From: Syntrophus sp964555065
GTDB taxonomy: Bacteria; Desulfobacterota; Syntrophia; Syntrophales; Syntrophaceae
Direction of reading: 5' to 3'
Assembly: GCA_964555065.1 (NCBI GenBank)
Contig: CAZKRB010000004.1
Coordinates: 1 to 64,000, forward strand
DNA length: 64,000 bases
The notes under the pieces were generated by a model. The model ran no database searches, was not told the origin of the DNA, and saw only the letters and a program-made list of their open reading frames with translations. Below are positions 7,834 through 17,124 of the stretch, piece after piece. The translations under genes were made by a program, and so were the position numbers. Every line of letters begins with the position of its first letter. The first letter of the stretch is position 1.

Positions 7834-10386
7834 TTAAAGCCACACCATCAGACCCGTCTCGAAGGGATGGGTCAGCAATTCGTGATAGGGATAAACCCGC
7901 ACCCGGTAGAGCAGTCTGCCGCACATCTCCGGGGTCAAATCCAGATTGAACAGGCATTCCTCGCCTACCCAGCTCTCCGGGCTCATGAAGGTCGTCTGCA
8001 GATTGCTGCCCCTGCCTTTTTTGGACGCCCGGCCCACGAGCACCTCCACCCGCACGTCCTCCGGTCTCAGGCCATTCAGGTTGACCGCCACCTGGATGGA
8101 GGTGCTTTCGCCGAAGGTGATCCGCTTCTGAGGATCGTTCAGCCGGCGCAGATTGACTCCGCTCCATGCCCGGCGCACCCGGTCCTTCCAGGCGGCAAGG
8201 TCTGCAGCCGCGGTAAAGCCGCCTCCGGAAAGCCGCTGCCACTGGCGGGTCGCGGGTACGTAGAACTTTTTTAAATACTCCATGACCATGCGGGTTGCAT
8301 TGAAGCGGGGCAGCAGGGTGATGATCGAACGCTTGGCCATGCGCACCCATTCGCTGGAGAAACCCAGCTCGTGGCGCTGGTAATACATGGGGATGACCTG
8401 GTCCTGCAGCAGTTCGTAAAGGTCGCGGCTGTCCTCCTGATCGCGGCGGGTTTCGTCGAACCATTCCGGGGCGGGCATGATGGCCCATCCGTTCTTGCCG
8501 TCGTAGCCTTCATCCCACCAGCCGTCGGTGATCGACAGGTTGAGCACGCCGTTCATGGCGGCCTTCATGCCGGAGGTGCCTGAGGCCTCCAGGGGATAGA
8601 CGGGGTTGTTGAGCCACACGTCGCAGCCGGACACCATGCGGCGGGCCAGACCCAGGTCATAGCCTTCCACCATGAGCAGCTTGCCTTCGAATTCCGGCCA
8701 GCGGGAAATCTCGTGAATGCGGCGGATCAGTTCCTGCCCGGGCCGGTCGGCCGGGTGGGCCTTGCCGGCGAAGATGAAGAGCACGGGACGACCGGAATCT
8801 CCGAGCGTGGCCCGCAGCCAGTCCATGTTCTCGAACAGCAGGGTGGCGCGCTTGTAGGTGGCGAAGCGGCGGGCAAAGCCGACGGTCAGTACGTTGGGAT
8901 CGAGGGGATTGGCAAACTTGAGCATTCGCTCCAGATGCGCTTCGGAACCGTGATTGCGCAGGTGCTGATTCGTGATGACGTTCTGCAGGGAATACAGCAT
9001 CTGGGACTTCATCGTCTGGTGCACGGACCAGAATTGATGGTCCGGAATGGCCTCCACTTTTTTCCAGAAAGAGACGTCCGTAAGCCGGCGCCGCCATTCA
9101 TAGCCCAGAACGCCGTCGAAGAGGTCCTGCCATTCCTGGGCCAGGAACGTGGAGACGTGAACGCCGTTGGTGATGTAATCCATGGGCGATTCGGAAGGGA
9201 GCACCTGGGGCCACATGTCGGACAGGATGCGTGCAGAAACGTCGCCATGGACGCGGGACACGCCGTTGTGGTTGCGGGACCCGCTGAGCGCCAGCCGGGT
9301 CATGTTGAATGGCCGGCCGTCGCCGGCGCCGCCGAGCCTCATGAATTCCTCGCGCTGGATTGCCAGTTCCTCGCAGCGTCCCCGGAAGTAGTCCCAGATC
9401 ATGCTTTCGGCGAAGTGGTCATGACCGGCAGGCACCGGCGTGTGGGTGGTGAACACCGTATTGGCCGCCGTGGCTTCCAGAGCGGCATGGAAGGACAGCC
9501 CATCCTTCACCTTGCGGCGGATGCGCTCAAACACCAGGAAAGCGGCATGGCCTTCATTGATGTGGAAGACGTTCGGCGTTAACCCCAGTTCCTCCAAGGC
9601 GCGTACACCGCCGATGCCCAGGACGATCTCCTGCTGAATCCGGGTGTGAAGGTCGCCGCCATAGAGCTGGTGGGTGATGTAGCGGTCCTCGGGGCGGTTG
9701 GCGGGCAAATCGGTATCGAGGAGGTAAAGCCGCACATGGCCGATGCGGGCTTCCCAGACCTTCACATCCACACTGCGGCCGGGAAGTTCAATGGTGACGT
9801 GAACCTCCCCGCCCGCCCCGTTCAGGGCGGGATGCACCGGAAGATCATCGAACTCGGAATCGGTATAGGTGGCGATCTGGTGCCCATCGCTGTCAATGCG
9901 CTGGGAGAAGTAGCCCTGGCGGTAAAGCAGACCCAGGGCCACAAAGGGCAGGCGCAGATCGGAAGCCGCTTTGCAGTGGTCGCCGGCAAGAATGCCCAGG
10001 CCTCCGGAGTATATCGGGAAACTTTCATGGAAACCGAATTCGGCGCAGAAGTAGGCGATGAGATCGTCCGGCTTCAGCCCCAGGGGGATGTCCTGCTGCA
10101 GGGACTCGCTCATGTAGGTGTCGAAGGCCGAGAGGATGCGATTGTAGTTTCCCAGAAAAATGCGGTCTTCCGCCGCTTCGGTCAGCCGCCCTTCGTCCAC
10201 CCGCTTGAGGAATGCCTTGGGGTTGTGGTTCACCTTCTGCCACAGGCCGGGATGGAGCTGGGCGAAGAGGGTTCGTGTCGGCCGGTCCCAGCTGTACCAG
10301 AGGTTTTCCGACAACTCGGTCAGTCTGGACAACCGCCGGGGAAGGCGGGGATTGACTTCGATGACAAAGGGGGTGCCAGGTTGCAT
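7834..10386 (-). CDS. glgP: Alpha-glucan (maltodextrin/glycogen) phosphorylase
   Basis: An 850-residue cytoplasmic enzyme of the short bacterial/archaeal alpha-glucan phosphorylase type, releasing glucose-1-phosphate from alpha-1,4-glucan. The N-terminus (TELSENLWYSWDRPTRTLF) is the DUF3417 domain typical of this subfamily. The pyridoxal-phosphate lysine lies in EASGTSGMKAAMNG. The ATG at 10386 has a GGAAAG SD and fits the family start; an in-frame upstream ATG lacks support. With the alpha-amylase at 59252 it suggests intracellular glucan turnover. Confidence 0.93.
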   Translation of the reverse strand: MQPGTPFVIEVNPRLPRRLSRLTELSENLWYSWDRPTRTLFAQLHPGLWQKVNHNPKAFLKRVDEGRLTEAAEDRIFLGNYNRILSAFDTYMSESLQQDIPLGLKPDDLIAYFCAEFGFHESFPIYSGGLGILAGDHCKAASDLRLPFVALGLLYRQGYFSQRIDSDGHQIATYTDSEFDDLPVHPALNGAGGEVHVTIELPGRSVDVKVWEARIGHVRLYLLDTDLPANRPEDRYITHQLYGGDLHTRIQQEIVLGIGGVRALEELGLTPNVFHINEGHAAFLVFERIRRKVKDGLSFHAALEATAANTVFTTHTPVPAGHDHFAESMIWDYFRGRCEELAIQREEFMRLGGAGDGRPFNMTRLALSGSRNHNGVSRVHGDVSARILSDMWPQVLPSESPMDYITNGVHVSTFLAQEWQDLFDGVLGYEWRRRLTDVSFWKKVEAIPDHQFWSVHQTMKSQMLYSLQNVITNQHLRNHGSEAHLERMLKFANPLDPNVLTVGFARRFATYKRATLLFENMDWLRATLGDSGRPVLFIFAGKAHPADRPGQELIRRIHEISRWPEFEGKLLMVEGYDLGLARRMVSGCDVWLNNPVYPLEASGTSGMKAAMNGVLNLSITDGWWDEGYDGKNGWAIMPAPEWFDETRRDQEDSRDLYELLQDQVIPMYYQRHELGFSSEWVRMAKRSIITLLPRFNATRMVMEYLKKFYVPATRQWQRLSGGGFTAAADLAAWKDRVRRAWSGVNLRRLNDPQKRITFGESTSIQVAVNLNGLRPEDVRVEVLVGRASKKGRGSNLQTTFMSPESWVGEECLFNLDLTPEMCGRLLYRVRVYPYHELLTHPFETGLMVWL

Positions 10387-10488
10387 GGGTTCTTTCCTTT
10401 CTGGCAGACGAGCACCAGGGGGTCGCCTCAAAATGTGCTGCCGGTAGATCTGTCGCCCGCGATATTCTGCGGGAACTTACCTCTCAAC

Positions 10489-11409
10489 TTACAGCTCCGA
10501 GAATGTCTGAATAACCAGTCCCGCCAGGACGCTGATCCCGAACAGGATTCCAATGATCTTGAACACTTCTTTCTTCCCTTTTTCTTCCCGGAACAGAACG
10601 AGGACTCCCAGCCCGGCGCTGGCACAGAGCCCGGCGATGAGGGAGCCGTAGGTGATGGCGCCCTTTAGATACAGTTCCGTGATGGCCACGGAGGCGGCAC
10701 AGTTGGGAATCAGCCCCACCAGTGCCGCCACCAGGGGCTGAAAAAAGCTCTGACCCGCAAACAGTTTTCCGAAGGCCTCTTCCCCCAGATGGAATACGGC
10801 TCCATTGATCAGCAGGGAGATGATGAAGATAAACGCAAAGATCTTCGCCGTATGCATAAGGGGATGGAGAAAAATCTCCCTGGGGTTGAATTTCTCCGCC
10901 TCCGGATTTGTGTAGTGGCCGCAGCAGGCCTGCTCGTCCCGGACCGTTTCGTGATGGTGGCTGACATCGTCTTTCCCGAGGGCGCAGATCCGGACATGCT
11001 CCAGGACGCCCGCATTGGTTTTCCTGAACAGCAGATCCAGCAGATATCCCGCCACCAGGGCAATGAGGATCTTCGTCAGGATGAGAGGCCAGAGGAGCCC
11101 GGCGGTATCGGGCCGGGAGAGGATAATCGGGATCGCCTCATCGGAGGTCGACAGGTAGACCGCCAACAGGGTGCCGATCGTCAACAGCCGCTGGGTGTAC
11201 AGAGCCGTCGCCACGACGGAGATGCCGCACTGGGGAAGGCTTCCTGTGAACGCACCCACGATGGGGCCCGCCGTGCCCGCTTTTTGAACCAGGGTGATGA
11301 GCTTGTCGCCGAACTTGTACTCGACGAGTTCAATTCCGATATAGATGACCAGCAGCAAGGGGACCATCTGGAGTGAGTCCTTGAACGCGTCTGCGAATAC
11401 CCCGTACAC
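10489..11409 (-). CDS. Putative manganese/metal permease (ArsP_2/DUF2899-like)
   Basis: 306 residues in two homologous membrane halves. Each half carries a Pro-x-Cys signature: GSLPQCGISVVAT in the first and GLIPNCAASVAITE in the second. Between them is a cytoplasmic His/Cys-rich loop (SHHHETVRDEQACCGH) likely to bind metal. This layout is that of the putative manganese/organo-metal permease family. Translation probably starts at GTG 11409, preceded by AAGGGTGG. The transported ion is not determinable here. Confidence 0.8.
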   Translation of the reverse strand: MYGVFADAFKDSLQMVPLLLVIYIGIELVEYKFGDKLITLVQKAGTAGPIVGAFTGSLPQCGISVVATALYTQRLLTIGTLLAVYLSTSDEAIPIILSRPDTAGLLWPLILTKILIALVAGYLLDLLFRKTNAGVLEHVRICALGKDDVSHHHETVRDEQACCGHYTNPEAEKFNPREIFLHPLMHTAKIFAFIFIISLLINGAVFHLGEEAFGKLFAGQSFFQPLVAALVGLIPNCAASVAITELYLKGAITYGSLIAGLCASAGLGVLVLFREEKGKKEVFKIIGILFGISVLAGLVIQTFSEL

Positions 11410-11810
11410 TTTTCCACCCTTACCCTATGAATGTTTGCTCCGGCAACCGGGACAGAGCCCGCTGATGCTGCTGGACTCCACGGAAAAACCCTGCCGGCCG
11501 ATCTTCCTGTTCCACCGGCCGGCCGGGGCCAAGGCGGTCAGGCAGATCATCCGGCCGCAGGACCGGCCTCCCTGAAGGCTTCCGCCGCATCGGATCGTGA
11601 AAGCGCTTGATTTATGGCACTCCCATACAATAGATGCAACGCTTTTGCAAAGTAAAGTTGCCGGACGAACCCCGGCGGGCGACATGATCCTCGATTCCCG
11701 TCCCGATGGTTGGAGGGCGGGATTCGCCCTTTGTTCAGGGTATCGCCGGCAGAAATTCAGGAAATGGCGAGCCGGCCGGAAAGCTGAGCGCAGAGAAGGT
11801 CAAAATGGAG
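11410..11810. other. Leader/intergenic region upstream of the metal permease
   Basis: The minus strand contains a TGCAA-AAGCG-TTGCA inverted repeat around 11635-11650 and the small Cys-containing open frame listed separately. I found no match to known Mn riboswitch consensus by eye. The remainder up to the terminator at 11811 holds nothing I recognise. Confidence 0.4.
11425..11550 (-). CDS. Possible small Cys-containing leader ORF
   Basis: An ATG at 11550 opens a 41-codon frame containing a C-terminal CPGCR motif. It stops 16 bp before the metal permease GTG and lies on the same strand. The position suggests a translationally coupled leader or a small metal-responsive protein. There is no recognised family, and the SD is distant (GGGAGG about 15 bp upstream). 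It may be noise. Confidence 0.25.
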   Translation of the reverse strand: MICLTALAPAGRWNRKIGRQGFSVESSSISGLCPGCRSKHS

Positions 11811-11840
11811 AAAAAAGGCAGGGCCGTTTCCGGCCCTGCC
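11811..11840 (-). terminator. Rho-independent terminator of the cytochrome c peroxidase gene
   Basis: GGCAGGGCCG (11817-11826), a TTTC loop and CGGCCCTGCC (11831-11840) form a perfect 10-bp GC-rich stem. On the minus strand it is followed by six T residues (A-run at 11811-11816). It lies 40 bp past the stop of the gene ending at 11880. Confidence 0.88.
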
Positions 11841-11879
11841 CTGGGGAGCGGAGTCGTCTCGTCTCCAGAGACTCCCGTT

Positions 11880-13112
11880 TTACTTCTTGCCCGGTACATA
11901 TCCGTCGGAAAGGGTGCTCAGGAAGGCGACAATGGCCATCTCCTCGTCGTAACTCAAGCCCAGGTTGCCCAATTCCCCCGTATTGACATTCGCCGCGACT
12001 TCCGGCGCCGGCCAGCAGTTTGCCTTTAAGGCTTCCGCCTCGGTGTACTTGGAATCGCTCGGACAGGCGAGTTTTACATCCCTCGTGTTGTAGAAATGCA
12101 CGATGCCCAAGAGGCTCTTGAAGTAGCCGTTGTGACCGTAAGCCTTGACAAAATCAGGTTCCGGTCTCAAGTCCACGTTGCGGAGGGTCGGGACCTTGTG
12201 TTTCCCCATGTTCGCGTCCGCATAGGGTGCATAATCCGCTCGGCTGGCCAGGAACCCGCCCAGGCCGGGGTCGATCCAGGCGAGGCCGACAGGGTTGTAT
12301 TCCGGCAACTGCGTATAGAAAGGGTTCTCCGGGTTTTTCGGAACCCCGAGGTTGTCGTAGGTGAAATCGGTGAAGAGCGGGGCGCGGCCTTCGCTCGCAT
12401 GGCACCGGGAGCACTTCCCCTTGCCCTGGAAGAGAGCAAAGCCCCGGCGCTCCGTCTGGGTCAGTTTTGCCTTTCCTCTCAAGGAATAATCGTACTTCGA
12501 GGTGTAGGCGTTCACCTCCGGCGAAGCCTCGTAGGCGGCGATGGAAAGGGCAATGTTGTCAAAGGCCGTATTCACGTTCGCGAGGATTTCGAGGTTGTCG
12601 CAGACGGTGGGCCCCCAGACCTTCGAGAAGAGAGACGCATAAGAGGAAGCGCAAACTCGTGACACCACATCCGCTGGAAGATCAAGGGCCTGCTCCAGCG
12701 GATTCAAAAAAGGTCCCTGGGCCTGATCGGCGGCGGGATTGCCCAGCGTCTCGCCGGTGGCCCTGCCGTCCCAGAAGTTGCCGCCCAGAAACAACCCTTT
12801 CCGGTCGACATGGAGGATGGGGCTGGGGGTCGCATAGGCGGAGCTGGGCGGTTTCCGGTTCCCGAATCGCCCGGATACGGATCCCTGATAAACGGCCCCG
12901 CCGCTATTGATCGCCGCCTTCGGTCCCGTCCAGCCGACTTCCGGGGCATGGCAAGCCGCACAGGACTGATTGCTGTTAATTGAGAGGTTTTCATCAAAGA
13001 AAATTGCCTTCCCCAAATCTTCCTTCGGGGTGAGCGCCTGCGACGTCGCGACGCCAACCAAGACGACGGAAAGAAAGAGAATCACGGTATAAAGAAGAAA
13101 CTTTTTGTTCAT
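11880..13112 (-). CDS. Di-haem cytochrome c peroxidase / MauG family protein
   Basis: 410 residues with a signal peptide (about 1-27). There are two c-type haem sites: CAACH in the first domain (followed by PEVGWTGP) and CSRCH in the second. It also has a FWDGRA segment and a PTLRNVDLRPEPDFVKAYGHNGYF segment typical of bacterial cytochrome c peroxidases. Members reduce periplasmic H2O2 with electrons from small cytochromes, or modify partner proteins (MauG). ATG 13112 is chosen over an upstream in-frame ATG because AAAGGAG is ideally placed. Its own terminator follows. Confidence 0.9.
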   Translation of the reverse strand: MNKKFLLYTVILFLSVVLVGVATSQALTPKEDLGKAIFFDENLSINSNQSCAACHAPEVGWTGPKAAINSGGAVYQGSVSGRFGNRKPPSSAYATPSPILHVDRKGLFLGGNFWDGRATGETLGNPAADQAQGPFLNPLEQALDLPADVVSRVCASSYASLFSKVWGPTVCDNLEILANVNTAFDNIALSIAAYEASPEVNAYTSKYDYSLRGKAKLTQTERRGFALFQGKGKCSRCHASEGRAPLFTDFTYDNLGVPKNPENPFYTQLPEYNPVGLAWIDPGLGGFLASRADYAPYADANMGKHKVPTLRNVDLRPEPDFVKAYGHNGYFKSLLGIVHFYNTRDVKLACPSDSKYTEAEALKANCWPAPEVAANVNTGELGNLGLSYDEEMAIVAFLSTLSDGYVPGKK

Positions 13113-13922
13113 GGCGTTATCTCCTTTCACTGCTGCGTCCTTGTTTTTCAAGTTCCAAACCGTAGGGACCGCTTCTCCGCTCCACCTCCTTTCACAACGA
13201 ATTTGCCTGCTTTCTCTTTTCCTGTACCTCCAAAACCTTTTGATAGGAAAATAAATTCAAGTGATTGATCCTTTTCATCCTTCGTTGTGCCCGTAGCTGG
13301 CATGAGGGTTCGTAAAGAATCGTTTTGCAGATTGCGGGAAGTCCGGGTGGAAAGAGAGAAGGCGCCATCAGCAAAGGGCGGACCATGAGAGAAAAATGAA
13401 AGCGAAGGGGAATCTGTCGGAAAGAAACAGGAAGCTTTGAGCGGTGAAAAAATCATCGCTTGCCGGCTGCCCGCTCAAACTCCGCTGGACCTCCCTCAGG
13501 GAACTTCCTACACCCTACGACGCAATTATTTTAGGAGAATCCGGTAAAGTCAAGTCTTTTAAAATCTTTTTTCAGCTAAGGATTGGGAGTAAGGCAAAGG
13601 TGTGGTTGAACGTAGGGCCTGGGAAAAAGGCCATGCTCCATTTCCTTGGATTTCCACTGCCTCTGGTTGAACAGGGACTGGGGGACGGCGCGGCAAGGGT
13701 TCGCCGAATGAGAGCAGGAATCCCGGAGCCGGCGGGTCTACCTGCTGGAACCTTGCCATCTCCAACTCCGATTGCAGGGCATCCCCGAGCAATTTCTTCG
13801 GCCGCCGCGGAAGAGGGTACAGGAACGCGATGGTTGACAAGGGGCCGGCCGGTCTGTATACGAAAATGCTCAGACAGATTCTGCCGGACAGGATCTGAAT
13901 AGACAGGGGATGACGATTCGGG
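13113..13922. other. Long intergenic region between divergent genes
   Basis: About 800 bp between the minus-strand peroxidase and plus-strand aguB. It should contain both promoters. An A/T-rich patch near 13550-13575 and another near 13240-13260 are plausible promoter sites, but neither gives a clean match. An open frame at 13444-13902 shows no family features and I do not call it. Confidence 0.45.
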
Positions 13923-14798
13923 ATGAGTGAAGAAAAAAGGAAGGTTTCCGTCGGCCTGATTCAGACGGCCTGCGGACCGGACCGGGAAGAAAACCTGGCC
14001 CGGGCATTGGAAAAAGGGGAGCTCGCCGCCGGGCAGGGGGCGCAGATTCTCTGCTTCCAGGAGCTTTTTACGTCCCCCTATTTCTGTGACGTGGAGCGTT
14101 ACGACCGTTTCCATTGGGCTGAGCCCGTTCCGGGACCGACGACGGAGCGCCTCCAGGGGCTGGCCCGAAGGGGCGAGGCGGTGATCGTCGCCTCTCTCTT
14201 CGAGAAGCGGGCTCCCGGCCTCTATCACAACACCGTGGCGGTGATCGACGCCGGGGGGGAGTACCTGGGAAAATACCGCAAGCTGCATATCCCAGATGAT
14301 CCGGGCTACTACGAGAAGTTCTACTTCACGCCGGGCGACCTTGGCTGCCGGGTTTTTCAGACCCGCTATGGGAAAATCGGGACCCTCATCTGCTGGGACC
14401 AGTGGTATCCCGAAGCGGCCCGGATCACCGCATTGATGGGCGCCGAAATCCTCTTTTATCCCACGGCGATCGGCTGGGCGGCGGCCCAGGATGAAGAAAC
14501 CAACCGGGAGCAGTTCGACGCCTGGCAGACGATCCAGCGGGGGCACGCCATCGCCAACGGGGTGCACGTCGTGGCGGTGAACCGCACGGGCCGGGAAGGG
14601 GCAATGCAGTACTGGGGCGGTTCCTTCGTTGCCAATCCCTTCGGGACGGTTCTCTGGCAGGCCCCGCAGCGGGAAGAGGCCGTGTATGTGCAGGAGATCG
14701 ACCTGTCCCTGACCGGCTTCTACCGGACCCACTGGCCCTTTCTGCGCGACCGCCGGATCGACTCCTACGGGGACCTGCAGAAGCGTTTCCTCGACTGA
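13923..14798 (+). CDS. aguB: N-carbamoylputrescine amidohydrolase
   Basis: A 291-residue nitrilase-superfamily enzyme converting N-carbamoylputrescine to putrescine, CO2 and ammonia. The Glu-Lys-Cys catalytic triad is visible: Glu47 (CFQELF), Lys120 (YRKLHIPD) and Cys157 (LICWDQWYPE). The DDPGYYEKFYFTPGD segment is characteristic of this subfamily. It is followed after 7 bp by agmatine deiminase, so the pair completes agmatine to putrescine. No arginine decarboxylase is visible nearby. Confidence 0.93.
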   Translation: MSEEKRKVSVGLIQTACGPDREENLARALEKGELAAGQGAQILCFQELFTSPYFCDVERYDRFHWAEPVPGPTTERLQGLARRGEAVIVASLFEKRAPGLYHNTVAVIDAGGEYLGKYRKLHIPDDPGYYEKFYFTPGDLGCRVFQTRYGKIGTLICWDQWYPEAARITALMGAEILFYPTAIGWAAAQDEETNREQFDAWQTIQRGHAIANGVHVVAVNRTGREGAMQYWGGSFVANPFGTVLWQAPQREEAVYVQEIDLSLTGFYRTHWPFLRDRRIDSYGDLQKRFLD

Positions 14799-14805
14799 GC
14801 CCCCC

Positions 14806-15888
14806 GTGATCAAGCCGGCCGCCGACTCCATGAAGACACCGAAAGACCTGGGCTACTATTTTCCCCCCGAATGGCATCGCCACGCCGCCACCTGGCTGAG
14901 CTATCCCCACAACGAGGCCTCCTGGCCGGGGAAGATCGAGACGATTTTCCCTTTCTACCATGCGTTCATCCGGGAGATCAGCCGCGGGGAGCGGGTCAAC
15001 ATCAATGTGACCGACGGGGCCATGGAGCAGCGGGTCCGCGAGGAGCTGGACCGAATCGGCGTCGACCCGGCGCGGATTTCCCTTTATCGCCATTCCACCA
15101 ATGACGCCTGGTGCCGCGACCACGGCCCGGCCTTCCTGCTCTCCCGGCAGCCCGATCTCCGGCCGGGGAAGGTCATCGTCGACTGGGAATACAACGCCTG
15201 GGGCAACAAGTATCCCCACGAACTGGACAATGCGATTCCCCGGCGCGTCGCCTCGGTCCTGAATCTGCCCGTGTTCAGCCCCGGCATCGTCATGGAGGGC
15301 GGGGCGGTGGATTTCAACGGCGAGGGGACGGTGCTCACGACGAGAGCCTGCCTGCTCCACGAAAACCGGAATCCCGCGTTGAATCAGGGGCGGATCGAAC
15401 AGGTCCTGCGGGACTTTTACGGGGTAGAGCAGGTGCTCTGGCTGGGGGAGGGGATTGAAGGGGACGACACCAACGGGCACATCGACGACATGACCCGCTT
15501 TGTTTCTCCCGATACGGTGATCACCATGGTGGAGCCCGACCGGCGGGACGCCAACCATGCTCCCCTGCGGGACAACCTGAAGGCGCTGAAAAAGATGAGG
15601 CTGCCGGACGGCAAGCCCCTGAAAATCGTGGAAATCCCCATGCCGGAGCCTGTCTACTACGACGGGCAGCGCCTGCCCGCCTCCTATGCCAATTTCTACA
15701 TCTGCAACGCCGGCGTCCTCGTGCCCACCTTCCGGTGCGCCGGGGATCAGCGGGCCATCGAGCTGCTCGCCCGCTGCTTTCCCGACCGGCCCGTCATCGG
15801 GCTCGATTCCGTGGAAATCATCTGGGGGCTGGGAAGCTGGCACTGCCTCAGCCAGCAGGAGCCGGAAAGTCCCTCTTTTCCTACCTGA
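14806..15888 (+). CDS. aguA: Agmatine deiminase
   Basis: 360 residues from the GTG at 14806 (an ATG at 14830 is an alternative; neither has a clear SD). It hydrolyses agmatine to N-carbamoylputrescine. Family signatures are NDAWCRDHGPAFL, MEGGAVDFNGEG, DDTNGHIDDMTRF, and the catalytic Cys300 in YICNAGVLVPTF. It works directly before AguB although encoded after it. The deiminase/amidohydrolase pair replaces agmatinase. Confidence 0.93.
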   Translation: MIKPAADSMKTPKDLGYYFPPEWHRHAATWLSYPHNEASWPGKIETIFPFYHAFIREISRGERVNINVTDGAMEQRVREELDRIGVDPARISLYRHSTNDAWCRDHGPAFLLSRQPDLRPGKVIVDWEYNAWGNKYPHELDNAIPRRVASVLNLPVFSPGIVMEGGAVDFNGEGTVLTTRACLLHENRNPALNQGRIEQVLRDFYGVEQVLWLGEGIEGDDTNGHIDDMTRFVSPDTVITMVEPDRRDANHAPLRDNLKALKKMRLPDGKPLKIVEIPMPEPVYYDGQRLPASYANFYICNAGVLVPTFRCAGDQRAIELLARCFPDRPVIGLDSVEIIWGLGSWHCLSQQEPESPSFPT

Positions 15889-16050
15889 AAATTTTCTCCT
15901 TCTCCCGCTTCGGACCGTTCCTTTCCCCCTTTCAGATCAAGGATCGCCGCCTGGCTGTGGGCCGCTGAAGGACGGTAAAGCCTCGAAGGCCCGCTAAGGC
16001 GGCGCTAGAAGGGGATGCCGGTCAAGGGTGGGGAAGCGGAGAAGCAATCC

Positions 16051-17079
16051 TCACCTCCACTGCCAGAAATACACCAACAGCACACCCGCCAGAAGGATCC
16101 GGTAAACGCCGAAGGGAATGAGGCCGTGATGGGTCAGCCACTTGACCAGGGCCTTGACCGAAATCACGGCGGTCAGCCAGCTCACAGCCAGGCCCACGCC
16201 CAGGGCGAGCATCCCGGCGGATTCGCCCAGGGCGTCCCAGTGTTTGTAGGCGGAGTAAAGCGTCGCCGCTCCCAGGGTGGGGAGGGCCAGGAGGAAACTG
16301 AACTCGGCGGCGGCGATCATGTCGAGGCCGATGATCAGGCCGGCGATCATGGTGATCATGCTCCGGCTCGTCCCCGGCCACATGGAAACGACCTGCATCA
16401 GGCCGATGAACAGGGCCTGCCGGTAGAGCAGCGCATGGAGATCCGTCAGGCGGGGCCGGTTGCGATCCCGGATCCAGAAGAAATACTCCAGCCCGATCAT
16501 CAGGACCCCCCCCGCCACGAGCGCATAAACGACGGGCAGCGGTCCGAAGAGGTACGTCTCGATGGGCTCGTGGAAAAGTTTTCCGAAGACGGCGGCCGGG
16601 AGGAAGGCGGTCAGCAGCAGCCCCAGCAGTTTGAGCCCCTGCCGCTCGGAATCCGGAAGGGCCGAAACCGGCCGGCGGGACGCCACGGCTTTCGCCGCCC
16701 CGACGAGGCCCGCCAGCATCTGCCCCACCCGCCTGCGGTAAAGCCCCAGGACGGCGAGAATCGCTCCGAGCTGAATGACGATGTCGAAGGAGTCCAGGGC
16801 TTCGTTTTTCGCCATGAGAGCGCCCAGGGGGCCGCGCTCTTCACTGAAATGCGTCATCCCCAGGGCGTGATTGGCCAGGATCAGGTGCCCCGTCGAAGAG
16901 ACGGGCAGGTACTCCGTGATGCCTTCGACGACACCCAGGATTGCGGCCTCCGCCGTGGAAATTTTTCGTTCGGATGGGGCCGGGGATGAGGGAGCCGAAG
17001 CCGCCGATCCCACGGAGGCAACCATGAGAGTCAGGACAGTAAAAACCGCCACCAGGACCATACGTATGGAGAGCTTCAT
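16051..17079 (-). CDS. uppP: Undecaprenyl-diphosphatase (BacA/UppP)
   Basis: A 342-residue polytopic membrane enzyme that recycles undecaprenyl diphosphate for peptidoglycan and O-antigen synthesis. Both family motifs are present: EGITEYLPVSSTGHL and PGTSRSMITMIAGL. It is longer than a typical UppP because of an N-terminal hydrophobic, signal-like extension plus a Ser/Pro-rich linker (about 45 residues). ATG 17079 starts this extension. No clear SD is visible and the start is uncertain. Confidence 0.92.
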   Translation of the reverse strand: MKLSIRMVLVAVFTVLTLMVASVGSAASAPSSPAPSERKISTAEAAILGVVEGITEYLPVSSTGHLILANHALGMTHFSEERGPLGALMAKNEALDSFDIVIQLGAILAVLGLYRRRVGQMLAGLVGAAKAVASRRPVSALPDSERQGLKLLGLLLTAFLPAAVFGKLFHEPIETYLFGPLPVVYALVAGGVLMIGLEYFFWIRDRNRPRLTDLHALLYRQALFIGLMQVVSMWPGTSRSMITMIAGLIIGLDMIAAAEFSFLLALPTLGAATLYSAYKHWDALGESAGMLALGVGLAVSWLTAVISVKALVKWLTHHGLIPFGVYRILLAGVLLVYFWQWR

Positions 17080-17124
17080 GGGGCTGCATTCCATTGGATT
17101 GAATTCCATTCAATTTTAAATTTT

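Noticed and set aside
13444..13902. 152-codon open frame between the cytochrome peroxidase and aguB
   Set aside because: No recognisable domain, no SD and atypical composition; treated as non-coding.
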